NCBI GenBank assembly: GCA_005281725.1
Contig: SSBO01000012.1
Coordinates: 6,946,907 to 7,010,906, forward strand
DNA length: 64,000 nucleotides
Direction of reading: 5' to 3'
DNA from: Wuchereria bancrofti
Lineage: Eukaryota; Nematoda; Chromadorea; Rhabditida; Onchocercidae
How positions within the stretch are numbered: position 1 is the stretch's first letter; each line of letters starts with the position of its first letter. A program made the position numbers and the translations under genes. The notes beneath the pieces are model-generated. The model saw only the letters and a program-made list of their open reading frames with translations. It was not told where the DNA came from and did no database searches. This document shows positions 41,233 to 53,745 of the stretch, piece after piece.

Positions 41233-42780
41233 TTACTATCTTAGTTTCATTTACTTTCAAAGATTAGTGCCCTTGAGACTTGCTTTACATACATAGGAAT
41301 AAAGGTAGCACATTAAGCCACTGTATGGTTGTACTGGGAAAAGCTGCGTAGTGTTATATACCTTCTAGGTTTTCTGGATTCTTCCAAACGGTGGTAACGA
41401 AATCTAATTTATTCTGTAGCTTTCAATAATTTTTTAATTTCTTTGATAGGTATTTTTTTTGATAGTATTTTATTAACAGTAAGATGTTTTCGTTTTCATT
41501 GCTGTTAATCTGTACGTTGTGATATTCTCCATAATTTTTTACACTTGATCTTAAAATTTAAAAATTTGCCATTATATGTGTGCTTGTATATGTAGTTTAC
41601 TTTGTTTATTGTAATTTACCAATATTTTGTCGTCAGAAGCTTCAGCTTTAACCGAAGTCGGACCTGGAGTATTTCTAGCATGTTTTTGCCGTCAAATTTA
41701 TTTAATTAATTAATTAGTTCATTATTATTTATTTATTACTTTGTTATATTATCATTTATTTATCATTACTAATTATTATTCACACTATTGTTATTATATC
41801 ATTATTATTATTAGTTAACTTATGTTGAAGACACCTTGTAGAGTGAAAGGGTGTGGAGGATAGTTTCTTTTGTATTTTTTAAACCTGTGATATAATGCGC
41901 TTGTTTTATAGTAGGTGAATAACTTTGTCATATTTACCGAACTATGTGTTTAAAAATTATATCCGATAATGAACTGGACACGAGTAATTTTCTGACAATT
42001 TTTATTGGTGAATTTGCACCACGAAGCGTTCAATATTTCTGCGTAAAGGTAGTAGAGGAATGAGATAACCTTTTCTGAAATCTGTTGCATCTAGCAACAA
42101 AGTAATGATGCACTTTATAAGGTTTCATTTTTGTAGGTAGCCAAGAATTTAACCTTCGTAGTTTCTTAGGGTGTTATACGCTTCATTTTTTATTAAAGCG
42201 AAATTTCTATGCTATGGTAATTTTCTGTCTGAAGAGAGTATCAATCCAATTATCAAATTCATTTAGTTAATGAACTAAATGAGTATTTGTTGAAGAACTT
42301 TGAAGCCAATAATATGCCATAGGAATGTAAGTTACAAAAGTGTCGCCATGATTTGAAGACTTGTATTGCGTAACTTGATTGGGCTGGAAATTACTTCTAG
42401 TGCTGTTTGATTTTTAGCTGAAGAAGCAATAGTGGCGTTAAATATTGAAGTGCAGATACTTTTAAATGCTATAATTCAAATCTTAAGGATTTTTTCACTA
42501 CACTTCTTTTCACTTTTCGTTAGTATCGCTTGGTCGTTTAGTTTAACCCTACTCAACTGCTACAAATTAACATCGAGATTAAACGGGCGATATTAATATG
42601 GAGGATTCATTTGATTCTTCTTAATTCGAAATTGTTACTTATAAGTCTAGGTTGTGAGAGGCCAAGCTTCTAATCTATCAATATGTTGTCCGTTTAAATA
42701 TATACCTTATTTTTAGGCAGTGGTGGCTATCATATTTCTGGGAATGAACATGTTCGAACTTTCCGTAATTCTAGTTAACC
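41233..42780. other. Intergenic region KTI12 to the APC11 unit, with A/T-rich low-complexity DNA
   Basis: It holds the KTI12 3' UTR and poly-A signal, an ATT/TTA low-complexity block at about 41695-41820, and a 10-bp inverted repeat around 42258-42281 (TCATTTAGTT and its complement four bases apart). No exon is recognised. At the right edge TTCTAG ends at 42774, six bases before the next ATG. Confidence 0.6.
41695..41820. repeat. ATT/TTA low-complexity block
   Basis: About 125 bases of irregular TTA/ATT/TAAT units with almost no C or G, in intergenic DNA downstream of KTI12. Confidence 0.75.
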
Positions 42781-45142
42781 ATGTCGCATGAAAGAAGCCG
42801 TGGGAACTTGTATGTTTTTTCAGGTTATTCAAGAATTTCAAACTACTTTCGTACATTACATACACTTCAAGTTTTCTATAATTCTATGTCGGCCGATTTT
42901 ATGAGTTGTTTTCACTACTGCTACGATACACAGAGTTGTCGTCTTACTGCGTACTCTAAAAGCTGTTGCTTCCTATAGAACAGTAATTTCACATTCATAC
43001 TTTTTAACGCTTTGTCTTATAAATTACACAAAGTATTCAGTAATATGAATTATTTCTTATCATATTTACGTGTCCCAAGCCCGAATTTTGTTAAAAAGAA
43101 TTTTCATATTTGCAGATCTCCAGTGTCCTATACTCTAGATACGACATCAAATTCGAGCTCACAGCTTTCTGAAGGAGGCGATCAGAATACGCTCTCTTCT
43201 TCTTCAAGCTCGCCATCACTAACAGCAGCACTTCGTAATTTCGATATAGGCGGCACTAATTTGAACACAAACAGCAGTGCAGTAAGTTATAAAATGCATA
43301 ACAGTCTCTAATGGCATGTAGGAGATATGTGCTGGATGTTTGCTTTATTAGAAGACTTCAGCCTTCCTCAGCTTACAATCAACAGATGCTTTCAAATAAT
43401 ATAGAAAGTGAGATATGTAGAACATTTATTCATTAAAAATCATTGAGGGCAGCGAAGTCTTCAGGAATCGTAGTCAAGGTTTTGTTCGCGAATTTATTCT
43501 TCAGGCAAGAGATCATGCGAGAGATGTTTTCAGTTATCCTCAGGATAATTCATCCACACATATGGAATCTTATATGGAATATTTGTCCTTGCTTAATCAT
43601 CGCCATGGTCAGTATTGTTTACTTTACACCGATTCTACACGATTTTCAGTTACCACTGTTTCTTTTTCATTTACTGGTAGTTTATTCTTGGAATTTTTTA
43701 TGAGGTCCACAAATGCAAAACGACATTTCTTTATTCCAAAACGTTTGCATGTAAGAAATTAAATTTAATACTATATCAATAAGAGTAATACTTTAAGCAC
43801 AAGAACCGGTGAACGAAAGTAGCGGTACAGAAGGTTCTAGTGCCGATGTAGTCACTAACGAATCATTGTCCTTATTGACAAATACTACTAATTCATTATC
43901 ATTTGGCGTGATATCATCAATTAGTGATGAAAACGGAGACCATAATGATGATGACAACAATCGCTTAAATGAATCAGAAAACAGTAATGGCGTCACCGAT
44001 GGCTCATTAACTCAAGTGAATGAATTCAGTGATGTTGTTAGTTAGAAGTTGTTTTTCATGTTAACTTAAAGCAAAGTATTTTCCATTTTACACGGTACTA
44101 CGAAAAAGATGAATTAAATGTTTTAGGAGTTGGCAATATTCCCGGATTTGTACTCACCATCAGCAAGTGACCCAAGTACTTATAGCGAGCAAAGGGAAAG
44201 TGCTCGTCAGTTTTCAGAAATTTTCATTTTCGCTATTTGCTTCTACCATGCCAGCCGTGCAAGTGTGTTTGTTGTGTGAAAGAAAAAAAAATTAACAAGT
44301 AACACATAAAAAGAGACCAGCGCGTTCACAATATTATATTATTCTATTTACTCCAGTTATATCTAAAATATGGATAATGTATGTTATCTGTGCTTGCTTA
44401 ATAATTTTTCATCAAAGAATTATAAACAAATTTACCTATTAAAAAATACCTCTCTCTGCCCCTTAGCTATGAAAGTTGTAACAGTTGAGGGGAGAATTTA
44501 AGCTCGTCGTACGGCATATCTCAGAGCTGCTTTATTGGTGAGATATGGAATGTAATAAAATGACTAAAAGGCATGATGATGATTATTGTAGAATGGGGAT
44601 CTGTTTTTTGGTCTTTTTTTTTTGTTTCTTAAAGGTCGAAATTTCATTTTCACATTCCAGAGAGTGAAGGTTTTGCGAATAGTTTGGGTGAAACAGTGCG
44701 AGGCGGAAGTTTTCGTCTGCCACATCTTATGCAACGAGATTTAAGTAGCAGTAATGTTAGTTTTCTTTTTTTTTGTTGGGTGATATAATTTGATGTATGT
44801 TATTATTTCCAGTTCTTGCGTACTTTTATTATGCCAAGAAGTTCTCTTTGCTTCATCCTTCTTTGTATTATATCTCTTCAATTGTAGGACTTGTAGTTAT
44901 TTGGACCTTTCATTTAATGGATCGTAATTTTAAAAAAATGTGCATTTCCGAGATAATCATTCCGCAATCATTATGAGCTATCAATTTAATCATCAGCTGA
45001 AATGATGTGAATGTATTTGTAGGAGTCGGACACTGTTAAGGAGAATAGTGGCAGTTTCCAGAATCCTATTCATCATGATCCATCTTTATCCGCAAGGTTT
45101 CGTCCACAGCCATTGAAACTACCTTCATCAACTCGTTTGAAA
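42781..45142 (+). CDS. Ser/Asn-rich coding chain of unknown function, in frame with APC11
   Basis: Exons 42781-42809, 43116-43281, 43448-43607, 43798-44036, 44127-44205, 44661-44755 and 45023 onward match in phase at every step. They continue without a stop into the APC11 exon, where the canonical APC11 Met is at 45143. The encoded part is about 296 residues, mostly disordered, with Ser, Asn, Asp and Thr runs (LSSSSSSPSL, DENGDHNDDDNNR). A more structured piece reads FRNRSQGFVREFILQARDHA. No domain is recognised. Weak points are the 43448 acceptor (TTGAG) and the 44205 donor (C|GTCAGT). If exon 5 is not spliced there it reads to a stop at 44278-44280, giving a separate protein. It is either a nematode N-terminal extension of APC11 or an upstream gene. 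Confidence 0.5.
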
Positions 45143-46223
45143 ATGACGGTGCTTAAATGGAATGTATGTTTGTGTAATTTTTTTCTTTCTGCTATTACCG
45201 TTCGAAATCATTGAAAAATGTCTGAACGTTACTAAATATCAACCATTTCGTCTGTTCTTTCTAATTGGGCTGCTGGTGATTCAGATTATCTGGCCTTAAA
45301 TAATTCCATATTCGTTCATGTGTTGTTGGATTCTTTGAGGCTGACTCTTATGAGACACATCGCATTCGGTCAGTATTTCAGCCAGTGCACTCCATATCTC
45401 GATAGGGATGTTCATTTCGGATTCCGCTAAGGTCTGTGCTCCAATATAAGAATACAGTTTGAGGATAGAGATGCGTATCAGAATCGGTTTAACATCAATT
45501 TGAAATGAAATCCATTCAACTCTATTAAATAGAGTCAGGCCGCTAGTTACGCATTAGATGAAATCTAAATTATAAAGAAAAAATTTATTTTCCTTGTTAA
45601 ATTCTAATAGCATTTCTGACTGAGCTGGTTGGTCCTCACTGAAAAATCTACAGGTAATATCGATCTGCAGTTCTACAGATGCTTTTAATATGTTGTAAAG
45701 CGGAGTAGAGAAAGGAGGAAAAGGCATCTCATGAATCCCGATATTTTATTACATCAGTTTTTTAGGTGGCTGCATCATGGAAATGGATGGCGGGTGATGA
45801 AACTTGTGGGATCTGTCGAATGCCATTTGAGGCATGCTGCATTGAATGCAAAACACCTGGTGATGAGTGTCCTTTGGTATGTTTGTTTAGTTTTCTTCCG
45901 TTGCAACTAACCAGTGTTGAGATAGCATTTTAATTTTTCACATATAACTCTTGGTACAATTTTGTCAGGCATTTGAGCAAATCAGCGCTCTCATCTTTCT
46001 ATGGGAGATATTATAGATTTTGGAGAATGTCCCTTAATATCTTTCATCGTCTGTCGTGCTTAGCTACAGCATGAGGCTCAACTAGGCATTTTTTTTTCAG
46101 GCACTAGGGGAATGCAAGCATGCATTTCACATGCACTGCATTGTGAAGTGGACTGAAACTCAAAACGCAGCTCGACCGCAGTGTCCTTTATGTAGGCAGG
46201 AATGGAAATATGCACCCGGATAA
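45143..46223 (+). CDS. apc-11: APC11, RING-H2 catalytic subunit of the anaphase-promoting complex
   Basis: Exons 45143-45163 (end of a longer exon), 45766-45876 and 46101-46223. Counted from the Met at 45143 the product is 84 residues, the same as the human protein. It starts [15 protein letters not shown], matching the beta strand that docks on the cullin subunit APC2. It carries the zinc-binding RING-H2: [15 protein letters not shown], then [20 protein letters not shown] and [11 protein letters not shown]11 recruits the E2 and drives ubiquitination of mitotic cyclins and securin. The reading frame is open upstream through an acceptor at 45021-45022 (TTTGTAG), so translation may start further 5'. 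No AATAAA was noticed close after the stop. Confidence 0.93.
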
Positions 46224-47960
46224 ATTTCTGGTTGTACTTCGTACATCGAGATTATGGCGTCTTGTCGATAGAATTTATATATTTAAAATAATTTTGTTAC
46301 ATATAGATTAAGCAGATTTACAATTAATTTCACCCTTTTTTTTTCCCAAAATCCGAACTGAATTCTTCTATTTTTATGGAACTATTTGAATCTATTTTAC
46401 TACAAAGTGATCAGTGCTTCGTTTTTGTTTCGAAATTGATGTGTTACATCCTTTACTTATCGCATGTTTATTTGGATCTATGTCTGTGCGGTTTTACCAG
46501 TCATTTTTGCCTTTCTCTGGCCTCATATTACTTCAGAGTATCACCGTCGTTGCTCGCGGTGTTATCTCAAATATTTTTGACTTATGTTAGTGAACAAATT
46601 ATCTTGCATCGACATTCATATTCATGAATTTTAACTGACGAAGTTCTTTTTTCTCCGGTTTCTCGAACTTGCCATAAAACAAAACAATTGGCTCGAAATT
46701 CCAGTTTTTTGTCTGCAAAATTTAATCCACTGCACTTTTGCATAAGTAATTGGTTCGCATCACGTGTAAAAATCTTCAAATTACTGGTTCGTTTCATTCC
46801 CTCGTACTTCCGTTTCGTATCTTTTGTTTTGGCTGCTCATTACATTGTTGAATGAGACATGGAGTACAGTAAACATTGAAAGTTAATACCAAATTTGCCT
46901 AGTAGTCACATTCTTTTGTGGCCGTGGTCTTATTGGTGAATTGATTTTTATGTATTTCTTGAGTTTTTAGTTTTTTGAACCAGAATTCTTTTTCAATTTC
47001 TAGAAGTGAGTATTGATTGATTCGAACTGATAAGCACTTTTCTGTTAAATCTGGTTTTTGAAAATAAATTTAGTGGGGTATAAGTTGTTTCGTTGGTCTG
47101 TGATTTCTTTATATCACTGTAATGGTGACGCTGTTTCGAATTACTAGAGACGAAGAAGTAGAAATATGTCTTCTTGAGTTATATGATTTAGTTTTTTTTC
47201 GAGCTAGCATTTTATATCAAGCTTTACTTGCATCAGGCCAGTTAACGGCGTGTTTAGTGTTTAGTCAGCAGTTTAATTCATGGGTTGATTTCCTTCGTCT
47301 CATTACTAACTTGTTACCTCATCCTAAAGATAAGTGGAGAACAAAAAATAGGTAGTGGATGAGTTAAATAAGAAGAGAAAAGAACGGTGCATCTTCATAT
47401 TATGAATTTTACCAGTGAATCCTTTTGTTGATGAAATAACTTTTTTCTATATTGGGATGTGAATAAATTTCACAATTTTCAAGTTTATGCACATTTCCCC
47501 TCGCACCTTACCGACATTTTATTAGTAATACGTGATCCCGTCTTGATTTACAAAGACGATTGTATTTCAGTGATTTTCGGTCTTGGGGAGAGTTGGAAGC
47601 TTGCAGTGTTTTGTGATATTGGATCATGTTCTACAGTTTCGAATTCGAAAATAAAGTTAAATCTTATCACTTTCTTATATTGGCGCTGGGCATGTTACTT
47701 TCTTTTGCATACTTGCGAATTTTTTCACGAAGTTTACGTTCCATCTCTTACTAGTGTACTTTTAGAAGAGTTTTGTAGCGATCACAAAGAGTGTGGTTAA
47801 AAAGTCATGATTTATCAAGCCGACTGAGTTTCCTTATTTTTACTGTCCCTGGAGTTTTTATTGTGATGAATATCTGTTCTGTAGTGTTTCCATCTATCTT
47901 CACTGGTATGCAGAATTTGGTTTTAGATTTTAATTCTAAATTACAAGTTGGGATCCTTTT
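46224..47960. other. Interval APC11 to CSN8
   Basis: T-rich plus strand with several unusually long forward frames (46376-46627, 47122-47355, 47459-47800). Most read as hydrophobic residues and suit compositional bias; 47122-47355 is less biased but resembles no family. None joins in phase to CSN8. It may be a long 3' UTR plus outron. Confidence 0.45.
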
Positions 47961-47968
47961 TATTTCAG
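47961..47968 (+). promoter_or_regulatory. Likely spliced-leader acceptor of CSN8
   Basis: TATTTCAG with AG at 47967-47968, two bases before the ATG at 47971. It matches the nematode 3' splice consensus, and no upstream exon in a suitable frame is evident. Confidence 0.6.
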
Positions 47969-47970
47969 TA

Positions 47971-50101
47971 ATGTCTGAAGTTCCTGATGTTTCGGAGGAT
48001 CTGAACGGCGAACAAATTAGCGGATGTGCTGTTGTTCCAGAAAACGGTGAAATTCGGTTACTTTCAGGGATGTGTTATAGGCCAGTAAGGCATTTACCGA
48101 AGCTTCCAGCTAGTTTGCGTATTTTCACACTGAACCGAATAATACGGAAGTTGGCCAAAATTTAATTTCAAAATAGTTTTGTTTTTTATTTTAGATGAAA
48201 CTTTGTACATGGATACTGAAGACAGCCTTTCTACACCGTCATTTTCAATGTACGATTCTACCGGTGTCAGTGATGCTCCATTCGTTGTCAGTATTTTCGA
48301 GTTCTCTAAAAGATAGTTTTGGTTTACTTACTACTTTGTGGAATGGTTTAAAATGAAATTTATTTGGTGAAAATATTCGTTTTATGCTACACAGTTTTTG
48401 TTACTACTGTTAGGTTATATCTTTTAGTTCAATTTCTTTTTAGTAAGAAAGTAATTAAAGGTTGTCTGAAAAAATCTATTACTAGAAATACGTGTGATGT
48501 AGCCTACTAGTTCTTTGCTCGTTGTTATGAGTCTTAATGCTAGTTACTACAGTAATTCTTGTATTAAGTTTCTCATCTTGATGATCTTTTTTCTGAATTT
48601 ATGGAGTTGCTGGCTCTCCAGTGGTATCAGCTTTCAATTTTTTATCGTCAGAAGTGGAAGAGATGCCAACTTTTATCAGTATATCAATTTTTTTTTCTAA
48701 CAAAGCGTGAGAAGATTGGAAGATCTAAAGAAGTAATCATTTTCCATTGTATGATTTCTGTTCTAGTAATTCTAGTCTTGTATTGTTTAGGCGCCTTCAG
48801 TTTTCGCTTCAAAATTGCGATCATTCGAGCAGCGTGAAATTCAGCCTAATGAACGCGACGTTGATTTCGATTTTTTCTCACATTTATTGATATTTTACAT
48901 GATTAAGGAAGATTGGCTAAAAGTTTGTTTTTTTTAACCTTTTTTGTGAAATCTGTAACATTAAGAACTAGTGACATCAAATTCTTAAAAACGGATGGGA
49001 GCATGGATTGGTATAATAGGACGTCTGCCATTTTACTAATTTCCACAATATTCTTACGTTAGGCACGCCAGTGCCGTCTCCGTGCTGAAGCATCTGCCGC
49101 AAATGTCCATCTGAATACACTCATGCGTATTTGTCGTCATCTGGAGGACGGTGATACTGGAACTGCTCTTCATCTGATCAAGAATTCGCACTTTGATGAC
49201 CCGTTCAAGTATATTTTGTTAACTTGTCACATCCTCTCACTACTGCTGTTTTTTGTTTCAGCTTAGTAGAATTTAGTGGAGCAGAAATTCTTTCGTTGCT
49301 GCTTGGCCGGTTCTTATTTCTGCTGAATTTCCTCTATTATGTATTGGAATTTTGGCATTGTTTTTTCAGAGATCTAATAATGGAAGTACATAAACGAATT
49401 ACTTTGTCGGTGTTGCGAATGATTGAACATACGTATATTAATATTGAAGCAAATAAATTAGCTAAAATGCTTGATACTGAGTCGAATAACGAATTGCAGA
49501 AGGTTGTTAATACAGGAGATATGCTTAAATTAATAAGATCATTGATTTATGCGACTCAGAATCTTTAAGATGCTGTTTGTAAAGTTCTTGGAGGGAAACC
49601 TTTCATAAATTACAGTAAAAGTTTCCGAAAGATCAAATGGTCCGAATCATCAAACTTATAAACTTAGATAAACTGAACAGAATAGTGGGGGAATATTGTC
49701 ATATATGCTAAGTCGTCAGCAGGCACGAATGACCGGAGTTGGAATAACTTTAATGCTTTGCATCATTTTGATCAGCCATCATATAGACGCAAAAAATAGC
49801 TTCCCATCCAGTTCACATCATGTTTTTAAAACCAAGATCATTATTTCATGTTCTATTTTTCAGTTCTGTTTCATGTTACTCAAAGTTGCAGGTTCTAATT
49901 CGAGTAGGCTGGCAACTGGAAGATGCTTATGTGATACCAAAAATGACAGCGCAGTTAGAGCATAACATTAAGAAATTGGATGCTTCACCATATGGACCGA
50001 TCCCTGAAATATTTGCTAAAATAACCTGTGGAGTGATCGGAGACTGTATTGATATTAATAAGCTCATTCAATATGCTACATTCTTGGAAATCAACACTTA
50101 A
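47971..50101 (+). CDS. csn-8: COP9 signalosome subunit 8 (CSN8), PCI-domain protein
   Basis: Seven phase-matched exons: 47971-48046, 48195-48283, 48791-48922, 49063-49208, 49262-49309, 49370-49502, 49892-50101; 277 residues, longer than human CSN8 (about 209). The extra length is an acidic, Ser-rich N terminus (about residues 1-55). The rest is helical. The C-terminal half fits the CSN8 PCI/winged-helix: HKRITLSVLRMIEHTYINIE, where the family has a conserved Ala-Tyr-x-Ser-Ile-like stretch, then VGWQLEDAYVIPKM (family GWQ... element) and a terminal YATFLE like the human YVAFLEN. CSN8 is the smallest subunit of the complex that removes NEDD8 from cullins, and it is poorly conserved. A poly-A signal AATAAA lies at 50187-50192. 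An alternative reading is another small PCI protein. Confidence 0.8.
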
Positions 50102-53100
50102 GTAATAACGTTGTTTGATAAGTTTTCTTTGCATTGGCTGTCTTTTGGCTTGTTTTATTTTTCTACTTATTCAGAAGTCATTTTGGAATAAAACATTAGA
50201 ATTGAAGTCATTTTCTCGGCATACAAATATATGGAGGAATATTGCGCCATATTTCAGCTTTCATTCGACAATCACGTATGTGAACTATCATTTCATTTTC
50301 CTTATAAGATAACTGAGTCTACTTATTATTTCATAGGAATTTGTACCGTTCTCTGCGCAACAAGTTTATGGAAATTAACGAAATTCAGTAACCGATCTGT
50401 CAATCAAAATGAAAGCAGGAAAGTTCATTATGGAAATAAAATCAAAATTATTGAAATAGCGGAGTCAGCAATGCTAAAAAGGATTCATGGCAAACTTTGG
50501 GAAGTAATCATGCAGGGTTTAAGTGGTGTTTGGCGGATGAAACGATAAATTTATCTAGTCAGTCAGTTAAATCTTGGCAATTAATTGAATTTTGAGTCTG
50601 AAAGGTTTTTAGAATCTTTGTGGATAGTGGGACTTATGTAGTGAAGGTACATATGATTCGGTAATTGCCAACATTAAAGTATTGCAGAAGTGATTTCTGT
50701 CCGCAGCGTTTTCATTTTACATGATTGAAATGCTACGTTGAACGTTTCAAATATATTAAACATCATTGATATCATAGAATAAGAAGTCATAAAATGTCAA
50801 AAAGCTAAATACGTCGTCATACAATGAACATATCTGAAATTCCGAAATCGCAGATGTCGACAGTGATAGTCTATAGGATGGGAATGCTATTTCCAGCTGA
50901 TTTCACAATTAAATGGCATTTACTTTGTGCTTTGCTATACGTACATGATAGCAAATCCCTGAGGTATCGCTTGAAAATCGATCGATCAAGCTATTTCAGA
51001 TATTTCACCCTCACGCACTCATTTGTTTGAGCTGACAGTCAGTGTCGGTGATTCACTAAGGACATTGCTTTTGGGGATCCCTGTCTTTTATCGCTTTCCC
51101 GAATCTTCTCGATTCACGGTCAGTGCTTTTAAAATTCATAACTTTTGAAATTGAAAATGTGAGTAAAGTTGCTTTGAGTCTATATTTCTTATTTCTTAGT
51201 ATTTTTATCTAACAAGAAGCAGTACTAATTTCTCCTTCGAAGAAATTCGAAAGTTTCATATATCGATTAAAATTGCTACATTAGATTTCTAATCACGGAG
51301 TGTTTAAAAAACAATTTTATATCGAATTTTTCGCGAATTACGTGGTATACCTGATTTCTAACAAAAAGAGAAGGAAAGCGTCCACTGCAGATCAAATAGT
51401 TTTGAAGGTTTTTTTTCTTTTTCTGACAGCAAGAGAAATATTTTTTCTGCGTTGCACTTCTTTCTGCAGTCTATGCTTTCTTTATCACATTTTACTCTCT
51501 GTATTGCTCCAACATTATATTTGTTTTTTGTTTGAATTTTATTGTAAATTTGTAAATGGAAGCAACAACGGCATTTTAATTGAGCTTTAAAAATCATCTA
51601 TTTCAATACTTACAGTAGAAAGAAAAAATGAACGATTTGTTCAATACGGCTTACTAATGAGTAGAATAGCTCTAAAGGTGCATTCTCTGATTTGTGTTAA
51701 GGACACCTGTGTGAACTTACATTCAACTACTTTAAGTTATTGATATATGAAAGCCATGACTGACACCTCAGGCATGTACTCTCGGGAGTTCTGAGAAGCA
51801 AAAAGGTTACGGACAGGTTGTCACTAATTATTTGGTTTACATTTGGAAACGGTTTTATGTCTGACAAGTTAATTTTGCGCTGTAGCAGTGTTTAAGAGGG
51901 GCTGGAGAAAGGTCAATTGGTTTGGTGATGGCGTTCGATTATATGCTGTTAAGATAGAAACTTAAATGCTTCACTTAAAATTGTAGTATTAAGTTGAGCT
52001 GTAGTATGCATGGTAAGACGATTTGATATTATTAGTGAATGTTTGTTTTTTTTTTGAGACCAACGTTGACAAAGGCAGAAGAGACCACTGGTATTTTAAT
52101 GTTTTTAGTAAGATTAGCTATGTTTATGTCATGTGTATGCTCCATTCGGAAACTACCAAAAATATTCAAATCACCTCAGGTGTTAAAGCAGCATGTACCG
52201 TAACCACGCTGGCTGATTTTTTGTCTCTGAAGAGCTGAATTTGGGTAGTGCTTGAAACTAATTATTCCTTATCATTTACCATATTAATATATTAAAATTG
52301 ATCAGTTGCATATGGACTAAAACTCAACGAACAACATAAGAATTTGGAATATGCGATCGCTCCCAGATATTAAAAAATTATCGCATTTCATTCCCTTCAC
52401 TGAAATCCTCTTAGGTTAATCGTTCTAGAAAGTGAGGATGAAAAATCTCATTATATTTCTGATGCTTACTTTCTGGAGCAACATTTAGACGGTGATATAT
52501 TGTCTAATATGTTGTTCTACGATTGTTCTTGAAAAGTTATAGTACGTCAAAAAAGCGTCCAAACCAAAATTGGGAATTTACGACAAGTAGAAGCAGTGCA
52601 TAAAATAGTATGATAAATTGTACTGTTCTGGAAATGATTATCATTCAAGAGGTCAATAGAAGTTGAATGCAGTGGAAGCAATTGAGATGGGATAGGCCAG
52701 ACAAATTCTAAAGTTAATTCTATTTGAATAAAATACAGGGATAATTCAGTAAATTCAATAATAACGGCCTTTCTCAGCGAGGAGTTTCAGTTCTTAGGGA
52801 AATCGCATGCGTGTGCGTTTGTGTGAGTGCTTGTGTTTGTTTGTATGTGTCAAATATTATTGAGGTGCAAATATTTCCGTTATGGGAGCAATGTTTTGCT
52901 TTGTTTATCACAATGAAGTGTCACGGAATATTGCCGAAGATTGATGTAATTAATACGTTTTTACAATTCCCAGAATTTCCTTTGCGATGTAGGTAACTGT
53001 TCCTACATAGATTATTCAGCTAAGCTATTCAAAATTCATTGCGGATTCAGTTTCTTAAATATTATAATAATTCTTCAAAATGAGCTTGTAGACACACACA

Positions 53101-53700
53101 CACACACACAACTACTTTATTGAAAGACAATGAACTGACGACTTCGGCAACGGTCATATCACATTCGACTGATATCACTTGTTTCGTTATTTTTAAAATA
53201 ATCTTAGTCTACCTTCATGGCTAATGAAGTTTATTTATATGATAAAACATGAAAGATTTGCAAAGGCAAAGAGAAGGTATCTTTTAAAACCAACGAAATT
53301 TTCCATTTACCTTTATTCAAAAAAACCGCAGGAAGTGATTGGAAATAACTTTGCGCAGTCTCTAAGTAGTTTTTGTGTACCAAAATAACACCATTAAAAC
53401 ATTAGCCGTTAGAAAAAATTCAATTTAAATCAAAAAGCCACTCAAAAAGTTGACTGATCCCGCTCTAAAGCTATCGATTCAGACGTAATCGATTTCATTA
53501 AAGCCAGCGAATTGGTCGTTCAGTGTTGCACTGCACAAAGTAGATTAAAAGATCACAAAAAATCAAGGGTGATAGCATTACTTGCGAATGAAAACTGAAC
53601 TTCGTGCTAAATTTATCATGCTAAGCAGTCGTCTACCTTCATGGCTAATCAAGATTCACTGCACTGTGTAGTCAGTGAAATTTAAAATTACTTCCTTATC
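50102..53700. other. Gene-poor stretch after CSN8
   Basis: CSN8 3' UTR, then no supported exon. Forward frames at 50231-50548 and 51300-51590 are open but show no domain. A (CA)n microsatellite lies at 53092-53110. A 19-base direct repeat (GTCTACCTTCATGGCTAAT) occurs at about 53208 and again at about 53628. Confidence 0.5.
53092..53110. repeat. (CA)n microsatellite
   Basis: About nine AC/CA units in an intergenic region. Confidence 0.9.
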
Positions 53701-53745
53701 CATTTTACAAAGTATTTCACTACAAGTGAAATACTTTGTAAAATG
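53701..53745. repeat. Perfect 20-bp inverted repeat with 5-base loop
   Basis: 53701-53720 (CATTTTACAAAGTATTTCAC) is the exact reverse complement of 53726-53745, separated by TACAA. RNA from either strand would form a strong hairpin. It is shorter than a typical miRNA precursor stem, and no flanking pairing was noticed. It might be a transposon remnant or a terminator-like or small-RNA structure. Confidence 0.9.

Noticed and set aside
43371..43425. Possible tiny exon beginning ATG after CAACAG between APC11-unit exons 2 and 3
   Set aside because: Including it breaks the phase into the next exon, whereas skipping it keeps the frame.
50231..50548. 105-codon forward frame after CSN8
   Set aside because: Downstream of the CSN8 stop and poly-A signal; a small GTATGT...TTCATAG intron can be drawn, but the products are short and unrecognised.
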